DNA of 64,000 nucleotides from Mansonella perstans (taxonomy: Eukaryota > Nematoda > Chromadorea > Rhabditida > Onchocercidae), in assembly GCA_037074765.1 (NCBI GenBank), contig JBAMDO010000057.1:124001-188000 (forward strand), in the 5' to 3' direction. Below the pieces are notes generated by a model that was given only the letters and a program-made list of their open reading frames with translations, had not been told where the DNA came from and did not search any database. Positions 53,174-64,000 of the stretch are shown here, piece by piece. The translations under genes and the position numbers were made by a program. Numbering within the stretch: the first letter of the stretch is position 1; each line of letters opens with the position of its first letter.

Positions 53174-56100
53174 CTAAAATAGTCACAAAAATTCAAGAAA
53201 AGAGATAATTTCAGGTATTACTAACTGATAGTATTGCTACATGTGTGAGTTAAGTAATAGCACAAAATAGAGACGAATAATTATTTTATATTTGAGAAAT
53301 CGTTAATGGAGTTAACAATCTCCTAATAATTGAGAATGCTGTATTTGATGAAGTGATAGTATACAGATAATTGAGAGGCGCTGTTATCAGCAAAGAGATC
53401 AGTTATCAGCAAACATTAATACATTTGCACAATTTTTATTATGACACTGTTGCAAATATTTTAGCACTGTTGAGAAATTAGATTAAAAGAAAGTGCCAAT
53501 TCTTTGTCATTATTATCCTTCATCTGTATTTTTGTATTAAACAAGGAAATTATAGGGAAAAATGATTGCATAAAAAAGCTTTTCAAAATTCAAAAATAAG
53601 GGTATTTATGAAAAATATTATGCTCATTAAATAATTTCTCGTTTAATGTCAAAAACAGAAAATTGAACAGCAAAAATCGAAATTGTTTTCTTCTGACTTA
53701 GAAGAAGGTCATCTCAAACATAATTTTCTTATCAGACTAATTTATCAATTTGTTGGTTCAAATGAATTCTTGTTCCATGACAACTATTTGTTGCATCAAT
53801 AAAAGATGTATCTAATTAATCAAATTTTAATTTAATTTAATCGAATAAAATGAAATTCATGGTGTGTCGGAATATTAATCTGCTGTAGCGATAATGGGAT
53901 ATATGAGGCAACAGAACTTGAATGTGTGGTTGGTTATATAAGCACAGTTTGTTACATTTTAAAATATAAAAAAAAGTCTCTTTTACTTCCTTTATTAACA
54001 TCCTGCAAGCAACCTCGAAGAATAGATATGCACTAAGCTCTCGTTTATGAAAGCTCATTTAGGAAGCCAGAACTAACCAATCATTGGATGAAAATGCTTT
54101 GCCTAAACAAAGCTCTATTCAAATTTTATCATACAAAACATTTGAAGGACGTTTTTAAAATAATTATCAATCCATTTCTTCTATTCCCCTTTTCAAATGT
54201 ATAGGATTTTTGCTTAGTTACAGCCAAGTGCAACTTGCATTAAAGAATTACTCTATCACATAATGAAGTTAATTGGCTTGAAGGAATACATAAAATTGTT
54301 GGCATGAAAATTTTCTAGATATCTAGCAAATAACGATATTATTTGTCGTTATTCTTCTAACTTCTGATGTCGAGAATGATAATCTGATTTGTAGTAATAA
54401 TTGAAAAATAAATGCAACAGGACTGTTTTTCATCTAGTTTCTCTCCAACAATCCAGTTAACAAATCAATGGAAATGCCTAACTATGTATGGTAAGCACAG
54501 TCGAAACAAATGCTCTTGTTTGAGGCTCCGATTAATTTAAGGTCAATTCATTAATAAAAGCTGCTCAAATGATAATGAATCTTAATTTCGAGCAATCAAT
54601 AAAAATTTGAAATCCGTAAACTCGGGATTTTGAAATAAACTCCTAACAACTGCGGAAAACTTAATGTGGCGCTTGACGTTATGAGTAAACGGTTATTCGA
54701 TCATTCACATCAGAATGTTCCTCCGCCAATGATGCTCTTAAACAATTAAAAAAGGAGCAAACGGTGAAGTTAATTTGACCATATCTTTTTTTATTTGAAT
54801 TTTCAGAGGGCATTTCATATTCAGTAATTATTATTTTCGATGATGATATTTTAAAATTGTCAATAAGTTCTCATTTGAGTTTTATGAAGTGTGCAAACAA
54901 AAAATATGAGATGGTTAACTCTAAAATAACTTGATGGTTTTAACATCATCTGCTCTGTCTATAATTCTGAAATTATAAAAACTCAAACTGGAAGAGCATA
55001 GCTGCATATGTTTTGCAATAGATTTATGAAATATATTTTAAATAATAATGAAAAGAAAAAGCTCGAGAAGAGACCAATTATCACTTAATTTGCAAGGAAG
55101 ATTGAGGTGGCAAACTTCTTTAAAATTCAAATAAATTTCTTGATGAGAATCAGAATGAAAATATGCAAGAACAAATAGGAATGCCATTGATAGCAATCCG
55201 GTTGCAATGCAAATAAAAGTACGAGACAAATCGCTGAAAATCAAATACAAGCCAAATGATTCAATATTTAATTAAATTGAGTAGTTAAATTTATAGATTC
55301 TCTTTAATTGTACAAGTTGTACAAGGTCGCTTCGAATTTTGCGATAAAGAAATAGAAGCATATAATTGGGGTACTTTAGCATACGAACCATAAAGCATCG
55401 AAATATAGACAGCAAACTACTCAGCACTTTAGTTAATGTTATAATTTATCAATATAAACACATTAATTAATCCATCCAGAAGCCACCAACGTTGAAACAA
55501 GCTTGTATTTAAGTGGGAAAAGAAAGAAACAAATTGAAAGCATTGTTAAAAGAGATAGTAAAGTAGCAGCACAAATTAATTGTTCAATTAGTAAAAAAAG
55601 TGATTGAATGCCTGCTATTGCACTTTAAAAATGGCGCAAATAAATTTGAAAGTAATTAGCAAGTGAACAGCAAAAATATAATTTATCTTCAAAATTTATT
55701 ATATTCGTCCAAATACTTCATTTTCAATTAGTTAACAACATTTTTGAAATTCGGCAAATAAACTTTTAGAAATGGCAAATGAATAATTAGTAAAAGTTTA
55801 GTTTAATGATCTTTTCACCAATACTTGCACTATGTTAATTGTCCTTTATCAAATTTTTTTTAACAGAGATGCTCAGCAATACTGGTGTGAGAGTTATTTG
55901 GACATTCAAAATATGGTGTGTCATTTATTGGTGATTCATTGCCATTTTAAAAGACAAAACTTATGTATGCTTCACAGCATTCATTATGAAAGATGGCTCG
56001 AAAAATTATTTGTTAGAAGAAAAAATAATCTTTTAGAAAGGTAAGAAATAGAAAAAAAAAATGATACTTTTAGTATAAAACTCATGTATGCTTAATTCAA

Positions 56101-57867
56101 ATAGACGACACGATTATCTAGGAATTATCTAGGATTGTTCGGTTATCCCAACGCATATGTTGAGTACAACAGATTACTGAAGTCGGTTATAGCACTGTTC
56201 TGATTCTTCCACATTTGATTATTATAGTTCAGAACATTGACTTACCATTTTGATATGGTTTCTACATATCTTTTGTCCTAGACGAATTCTGTGAAAAGGA
56301 TTCAAAAAAGGGAATTTTCAATATTTGAAATAAAATGAAATAATTAAGTTAAATTTTTTCTTTGAATTAGTATTTTCAAAAAGACTTATTAAGGCAAAAA
56401 TGCAAGTAAGCGCAAATCTCTCATTTCACCAGATTTGTTTCATGTAACTGCAAAAGACTAAACTACTATAAAATGGTGGGACATATTAAAAGGAGCTTCT
56501 TAAAGTAAATTACTCCGATCTGAAGTGGAATAAAGAAGTGATGATTTAAATTTCTTTGACACATTTGAAAAGTGAGCTTATAGTAATATAAAAAATTGAA
56601 ATTAAAATGAAAAAACTTTGCATCATGACCAAGACAGAATCACTGTGACAATGTAAAAAATTGTGTTACCTATAAATTTGATTCGATTGTTCTATTAAAA
56701 TGAAGCTACGAACCTAATCCCAATTAAAATTATGCTAAAATATTCAAAAAGAAATGTCTCGACGTCACTTCTCGAATTCAAAAGATGCGGAAAAAAGAAA
56801 ACTGTCTTAAAGAAAAATACAATTTATTTTTGCGTAATTTTTGTTCGCAATATTTGTGACAATTTTAAGTGTGAAATCGAAGTGTTGGCGAATAAATTAG
56901 TATTCGAACACATTTCCAAAGGTTTATTATGCAACATTTGCGAGTTAGCGATAATGCCATTATTAACTTGATTTCACACTTAAAACTAATTAATTTTCAT
57001 GAAGGGATTACTTCAAGTTCCCTTTCATTTTAGTACTTGTATTTCTCAGTGATTTTGCTGTCATTACTAGGCTCGTAAACGAAACTTGCTGCACTTCAAA
57101 TATTTAAAATTTAATTTTCGCACTATTAACTGAATTCAATTTTAATATAAAATCAACTTTCGAGTAAAATAAGTCAAAAAATTGGTGGGAGGAGAAATCC
57201 TAATACGACAACTGTTAATAAGTAAAGTGAATTAAAAGTATTCAGGAAATTCAACTATGAGTGCTATTTTCAAGCAGGAAATGCAGTAAATGGGCTGTGA
57301 AATAGCTATTCTGCAAAATGGAGTGAAAACTTCTTGACAAAAAGAATTTTCATACATAATTTTTTCATCGGATCGATTATCTGGCAAAAAGTTTTCAGGA
57401 AAAATGCCCCACAATGAAGCTAAGAAAATGTGAGAATACGAGTTTTATGCCTTTTGCATTTTTGAATTGAACATTTCTGAATAGCATGTTCGTATAGAAC
57501 ACAAATGTAAAACTACAGAACCGTTTGTAGATGTTTGAATATAACATATTGAAGTACTACCACTATTATATTAATTCACTTTTGCTATATTCAAATTTAC
57601 TAAAATACTAAATCTATGTAAACTGAGCAATATGATAGAATAATAATGATTGCTTTAATTCCTATTAATAAGACCCGTTCAAACAGACATAATTGATAAG
57701 TTCTTCCGACATGATGTAAAACAACACTTGTTCAGAATGGATCACTCCCTTGATGTTTATTTACCAATTATTTACTTCTTTACCAATTAGCAATATATGA
57801 ATCTACTTATTTATTGATTCGCCGAATCACACCGTAATAGCGTAATAGCGGTTATGATACTGGTGCT

Positions 57868-57898
57868 ATTGCTGCTGTTGTTGCTGCTGTTACTGCTT
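57868..57898. repeat. (GCT/GTT)n trinucleotide run
   Basis: Interrupted TGCTGTTGTTGCTGC run followed by poly-T. Short and non-coding here. Confidence 0.85.
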
Positions 57899-60311
57899 TT
57901 TTTTCTAAGGACTTTCATCTTAATTGATATCTTATCGCTCAATGATGTCATCACTGACAAACAAGTTACATTTAATTAATTTAACAATTCTATCAACTAA
58001 ATGATTATGTTTTCAGATCTCTAATTGTCAATAATTAATGATTTACGAAAGATGAACTATAGCAGGCATTTGATGCAATCATAAAAATATATTTTTTGCT
58101 CTATCCATTCAAAACATTTAAAATTGAAGTAATAGTTCATTGCAAATAGAAAAAATATAAAATATTCAATTGTTTGGATTTAAATAAAATGGAAACAAAT
58201 AAATGTATGCCAGGTGTAAGCAGTCATTTCTCAATCAAACAACTTATATACAAGTATTCTCAGGGCAAACATAATCTAGCAGAAAAACTGATCCATTAAA
58301 AATAGATGACAGGTGCAAGTTACTTATTTCATAGCAAAAACATAAAAATATAGTCCAATTAATTTACATGTCTTTCATAAAAATAAATTTTTTTTTTACG
58401 AGATATTGATGTTTGGTGCTAATTGAATAATAGATTTGAGCTTTCATTCCCATTTCAAATTTAAAATGCATTAAATCTATCTTTGATGATCTTATTTTCC
58501 TGAGTAGAAAGCTAATCAACACTTTAATTTTTTTCGCTTCATCTTTCCCGATCTACCAAATCTTACCTGTGTTCTCCAAGAAATAATTTTGTTGGGAAAA
58601 GACATCACTTGTTTTTTGTAACACATTTGAAATTTGATTTTGATTCAGCTGTAGGAAGTTTAATTTCAACAATTATCCTCTTACTAGTACTTAACAATTT
58701 TTCTGACAATCTCCTTTGCAAATGTTTCACATAGGATTAATTCTAAAATTTTCTAAACATTTCAATGATAGGCCCAATGACAATCCAAAATGAGAAAAAC
58801 TGATGAAAAATGATTCAAAGAATAAAATAACAAAGGTTGAAGACAGCACAAAGATGAGAAAATTAATGGTAATTGATAGTGCTCACAGTCCTTTCATAAC
58901 ATTGTTATTTTACACAAAGAAAATCTTCAGAATGATGAATGATCTAAGATGAATCAGTTAAAGCAAAACTTTATTAAAAGCGAATTCCTTAATATTTCTT
59001 TAAGACCATCATGTTTTTTGTTGCAGTGATTTGAAATTATAAACTGAAATTTTTGAAAAAAACACTACTTAGATTCTCATTTTTGGGTAAAATGTTCAAA
59101 ATTCAATTAAATTCTAATTAAAACTTCAATTCATTATCAATATTGCAACCTGTATCTTTTTTAATAGAACAAAAACTGAATTACTATCCAAAGGGAAGCA
59201 AAAATTATGAATAATAACATTTGGAAACCCTCTCTCTATTTTTCTCTGCCAATATTCAACAGTTATCTCTCTCTCTTTCGTTCTTTTTTAAATATTTTTA
59301 AATATTAGAATGATGTGATAATGAAAAAAAGAGGAAGAAGATAATTAAAAAAAATTGTATATTTCCTCCCGCCAAGAAGAAAAGAGAAAAAAAAAAGTGA
59401 AAGAGGACATCTAAAGTAGGTACTCCAGGAAAATACTAAAATTTTTTTTCTCGAAATTGTAGATTCGCTAAATATTCAAAATGAATAGCAAAAGTAGCAC
59501 AGAACGAAGAGATATGAAAGCTGAAGAAAATGAAATGAAGTGAATTTGCTTTCATTTAACTAAACTTGGCAAGGTACGAGACAATCAAAGGACCATGAAA
59601 AGGGTAGAACGAAATGAGGAGAATTTAAAAAGCTAGGCAATGAAAGGTAAAATGAATATACTTGAGTAGAATTGAGAGAAGCAATTTTTTTTTTTAAGGC
59701 CCCTTTCATTGTCTGTAAAGCAAGATTAGAAAAATTTGATCAAATAAAGTTGAATAGAAAAATGAATGTCATCTTCTATTTCTGCTGCTATTGCTTTACT
59801 ATTGAAAAAGAATTTTAAAACTGGAAGTAAATGAATATGCCTTATGGGACGACAACGACAACAATTTTCCAATTGCACAATGTTAATGCTAAATGGCGCA
59901 TATAGGCATGTTTGTCTAGGCATACTTTTAATGCCATAAAAAGTGAATGGACAGATGAAAAGTACAACAAGAATGTGGCATGAATATAACGGTCAGCAAA
60001 GATTATTTACATTCTCTTTACCTTAACTTCATTAAAATTAATTGAGAAAGCCTTTACTGTATAATTTTGCAGTGATATAAGTCAGAGATGAGTTATTGAT
60101 AGGATGGACTAAAATTTGCCTTACTGCTACATCTCAAATTCATATTCAATTTAGATTTCTGCAAATGTAAACGCTTAACTGAAAGAATAAATATCATTTA
60201 AAAAATGAAATTAACAAATCTCGCATCATCTTCAAGAGGGAACAATTAGTTATAAAAAGATTCCACAAATTTTTAAAAAAAATGATTAATGAGAATTTAG
60301 CTAAATGAAAA

Positions 60312-60377
60312 TTAAAAAAAAAAAAAAATGAAAATTGAAAATGCTAAATTCATAAATTAAAAAAAAAAAAAAAATGC
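60312..60377. repeat. duplicated poly-A motifs
   Basis: Two runs of about fifteen A, each followed by ATG, about 48 bases apart with AAATTGAAAATGCTAAATTC between. Likely slippage-derived. Confidence 0.85.
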
Positions 60378-61599
60378 TAAAAGCAAAATGAGACTGTATC
60401 GATACTTTTCATCCTTATAATTTTCTCTGTGCTTAGTTAACAGAGAGATATTTTAGGATGAAGAAAGTGTCGAATAGACGACCTTTAAATGATTGATAAT
60501 TGTAAGGAGCATTTATTTCAAATGTTTTCGATAATGACTTTTGAAAAGGACAGATGGTCAATATGCGGATAATGCTTAAAACTTCTCTCTCACATCTTCT
60601 TTCTCTTTCCTCTCCCTTTCTTGTTTAATTTTCCTCTAACCCCTTTGTACATACATGTGAATGTTTAAATTTTAACTTTCTCTTCACCATTTGTACTTTT
60701 TAAAACAAGTACTATTTGCCTTACATATATACACACATCATTGAAACTCAACTGATGAATTTTTCATTTCTGTTAGTTTGTGCCAATAAGAAAAGTAATT
60801 TAATAGCTTACACTTTTCAGTGCTTTTTCCCATTTCCTACAAAATCAATTTTGGTATGATCGAAATACTTCATGAAAATAACTAATCAAAAATATAATTT
60901 TGTCACTGAATTCATTACATTAAAGGAAATTGAAATTTCAGGTTAATTTAAAAGGTAATGATAAATAATGAATAATTGATTCTACCTTTTATTGAAAGTA
61001 TGACGAATATTTTCGTGATAATGAATAATCACTAGGCAACAGATTTGTTGAAACGACAATCATCCACTCAAATCCTCCCAACTACAACATTTACTGAAAC
61101 TTGACCTAATTTCATTTCACAGCTCTCGAATTTTCCGTAATCTTACTATGTTTATAGGAATAGCTTAATGAGATTTTTATTGAACACTTCGAAATACTAA
61201 GATTGAAAATTTCTAACAATTCAATATTTTTTCCCACACCTATTCTGAAGTAATTCAGTCTGAAAGGAATATTTCGGTATTTCTTATCATTTATTAGGTT
61301 TGACAACTAAGACGAATGAATAATGTTTTCGCCAATATTAAAATGAAATGATAGTGATATTTTCGAAGCTGCTGTAAAATATTTTTATCATTTCCAAAGT
61401 CTAAATGTTATAAAGATCTGATTTCAATTTCTACGAACAATGAGAAATACACTTTAGTTCTTCTACAAAAAAAGCTTTAAATTACAAACAATGAACATAG
61501 AGCTCAGGCACCGGAAATTATAATCGAGAAAGATGAATAATTGCACACAAAATTCTATCAGCAATACGACACATATCTAATAAATATATCCTCGCTGTC

Positions 61600-63566
61600 T
61601 TACGTATTAAATTCCCATTCTGGATAATAATGTTGCCGCATTCGCTCAATCAATCTTTTGACTCGTGGATATTTATCATCTAATATATCCGTTATCGGCT
61701 GACGAAATGGCAAATAATATGATGTGGCCAAATGCCCAAAAACCGTGAAATCAGACTATAAAGAAAGATAAGTCAGTTTTTATTCTAAAATCTTTGAAAT
61801 TTGGTAATTGACTTGATCCGATTTTATATCAATCGATCTCATAATAAATTTGAAAAAAAATCAGGCAAAATTTACAACTCTATATTTTGAACATTAACTT
61901 CGGAACTGTTTTAAGATCACTTATGCAGCTAATCCAATATTTTATTCATAACATTTTTGCAAAGAATCGTAACAAAAGCAAATATGCTTGCTTAGAGAAA
62001 TTAAAAATTAACTAATTATAAATAAAAACTGATCAACTAATTATACATAAAAACACTGCTCAAATAGCATTAAAATTTATTTTCCTAGACGACAAAGACT
62101 TGGATATCCTACTGAACGCACAATTTTTTAACAATGGTAGAAAGTTTAATTTAATGAATCACTCAATCGCAGCAATATCTTTGTAATAAATTTGATAAAA
62201 AAGATGCATACCACAGTAGGTTTCACACCAAATAAGAATTTTTTATCGCCTAAGATTGCATCAATCGCAGCAATATCTTTTTGCAGCATACTGACAAGAT
62301 CATTTCGAGAACAGCTGTTAAGACCCATATTTGCGAGTGTCTGACGTACCTAAATAATTTTACTCGAACCACAACAACGAAGGGAATTTATAAGAATTAA
62401 TAAAATATAAAATAAATCATTACTTAATCAAATAGCTAAAAAGTAACCTTGCTATGGAAAGGAGATATTGTACCACGAATAAACCATCGTTTAATTAACG
62501 ACGGTTCCAATTCTTGCAGAAATTTGGGCAAATTTTCTACGAATATGAAATAAAGCAACAAGCTAAAAACTATTCATATTATGTCCACGTTTATGTATAT
62601 CATCATATGGTACTTCTAAGACCAACAAAAATTATAACTTACTAATGCGTATTGCATTCAACCATTCGATCGATCGCTCGCGAAACTCCAATATCAGTTC
62701 CTCTCAACTCATCCTAAAAAAAACTAAAGTACCTCAGCATTTTTTGTTAATCATGACGCCAAAGCCAAAGAATTTCCAAAACGCAATTTAGAATGTGAAA
62801 AAATCAAAATCTCCTTTACGTTTAGATTGAAATGTTTCTGCAGCTGCTCCATGATGAGCTGTGAATCGGAAATTTTCTCGCCATTCAACTCAACGAATGG
62901 GAAATATCTTTCCCATGGTTGAAGAGTCCAATAATTCCGTAACTGAAGAGTTTTTTAAAAAAGATAAAAAGCTTCTAATAGCTGAATATTTAGAATATTA
63001 GGTGTTAGTGAAAGATGCAAATAAGCCAGTAAAACCGATTAATCAACTAAAAATTAATTAACTGAATAAATAGATAAATAATGAATGAATAAAAAGAATG
63101 AATTGAATGAATGAATGAAGAAATAAACAAATAAGTGAATAAATAAAAAAAATAAATAAACATACATGCATATATATGTAGACATATATATTGCATCTTT
63201 TAAATGCCAACTTTTACATAACTTACAAATGGTACAATTTTCAAATCACTCTTTGATGAATCATTGATGGTTGATGTCAAATTAAGTAAAATTTAAAATA
63301 TCGAAAGTACGGAAATTAATAAGTGTCACAAAAAAACAACAATTTAATCATATGGGATCACTTTCTGGCTGCAGAAATAAAACAAGCTCTTTCTACTTCG
63401 AAAAAGGGAATATGTGCATCCTACCTCATGTTTAAGTTCATTTGCTCGCAACCAGGTCTCAACTTTGAAACAAAATGGTGAAATATTGGGCGATGATGAA
63501 GCCCGGTTAAACTGGTAAAGATAAATAACATCTTTTTTCCATCTTTTATTATGAATTTTGAAAGTG
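61600..63566 (-). CDS. failed axon connections (FAXC) / GST-like protein, 3' part
   Basis: Glutathione-transferase-fold protein of the FAXC/metaxin-related family (includes C. elegans CDR proteins). Exons complement(61600..61755, 62212..62349, 62448..62562, 62643..62713, 62820..62942, 63425..63566) join in phase, about 248 residues. Family features in order: KKDVIYLYQFNRA, SPNISPFCFKVETWLRANEL, YFPFVELNGEKISDSQLI, SRAIDRMVECNTHY, ENLPKFLQELEPSL, MLQKDIAAIDAILGDKKFLFG, SDFTVFGHLATSYY, YPRVKRLIERMRQHYYPEW. The first exon shown begins with the last base of a split codon, so the start and any N-terminal membrane segment lie beyond the right edge. The 482-base intron at 62943-63424 contains AATG/AATA microsatellite DNA. 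Substrate unknown. Confidence 0.92.
63055..63165. repeat. AATA/GAAT-type microsatellite in FAXC intron
   Basis: Degenerate tetranucleotide array (AAATAAT, AATGAATGAATG, AATAAATAAA) within the intron between 62942 and 63425. Confidence 0.9.
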
Positions 63567-64000
63567 CTGAAAAGTGATAATTATAAGAGGAAGTGCAATT
63601 GTCACCAAACTAAATTCAATGAATAACGCAATAATCCGTTTTTCTTTCTGGAACTCCACAAATTCTAATATTTTACAAATAAAAAAGCTGTTTAGTTCTA
63701 AATACTTTCTGATCACACGTAAAATTCAATAGGAAAAGAGCATTAGTTCAAAATTTTTATCAAAATGATAGCAGAAAGTGAAAATACACCACTGAAATGA
63801 GAAAATAGATGAAAAAATTTTCAGTGAAAATCAGTCAAAAATTACTCGTACAGAAATATTTGAAAGACGATAAAATTTAAAGACTATTAACTGATGGTAA
63901 ATTAAACTAGAAAATAAAGTTAAAATAGTCATACAACTGATTATTTGAATTAGAAAAATGGAGCTATTTGTCATAATGAGATAAATGATTACCGATTTTT

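Larger units (their letters stand above)
53174..61599. other. 8.4-kb region with no supported gene
   Basis: No frame here shows domains, splice-linked exons or good coding texture. Contents: AT-rich DNA, a GCT/GTT trinucleotide run near 57868-57898, CT-rich stretches near 59230-59285 and 60580-60640, and paired poly-A runs near 60315-60376. It most likely contains the remaining 5' exon(s) and regulatory DNA of the homeobox gene. Confidence 0.5.

Overview
This is a nuclear genomic window from a nematode. It is strongly AT-rich. Its genes are cut into many small exons by short to medium GT-AG introns whose acceptors look like TTTTCAG, and most start codons sit 0-40 bases behind an unspliced acceptor-like sequence, as expected for spliced-leader trans-splicing. 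Protein choices (a C. elegans-like CDK1, a Ly6-like surface protein, a LDLa/EGF/fibrinogen secreted protein) fit a parasitic spirurid or filarial worm, but the species is an inference. There are no prokaryotic operons, CRISPR arrays or rRNA genes. I assembled fifteen gene models by joining exons whose splice phases agree.

Left part (1-12000), all on the minus strand: cdk-1 (cell-cycle kinase), a CDGSH iron-sulfur membrane protein, METTL1 tRNA m7G methyltransferase and the HSP70-like HSPA13/STCH. On the plus strand at 13316-17055 is a divergent PPP-family phosphatase, followed by a minus-strand Ly6-like GPI-anchored candidate (18235-19697).

Middle (20500-41400): SDHD, the small membrane anchor of mitochondrial complex II (minus), diverges from methionine synthase reductase (plus), with 338 bases between start codons. 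The reductase gene encodes only the FAD/NADPH half and no FMN flavodoxin domain. A BTB-domain gene (minus) converges on it. Then come sorting nexin SNX13 (plus, 19 exons) and a KLHDC2-type kelch receptor with a BC-box (minus). The second large intron of the kelch gene carries an antisense open frame that looks bacterial.

Right part (41400-64000): a LDLa-EGF-fibrinogen protein (minus) whose last splice acceptor and exon start are tandemly repeated five times at a 123-base period; PEX13 (plus) with a degenerate SH3 domain; a Q50 homeobox gene (minus) with more than 8 kb of apparently gene-free upstream DNA; and the 3' part of a failed-axon-connections/GST-like gene (minus) that runs off the right edge.

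Functionally the neighbours are mostly housekeeping genes with no obvious shared pathway. The main points worth a second look are the FMN-less reductase, the repeated exon boundary in the fibrinogen gene, the missing His-x-His-Trp-Gly in SDHD, the bacterial-like intronic frame and a decayed exon copy inside SNX13.
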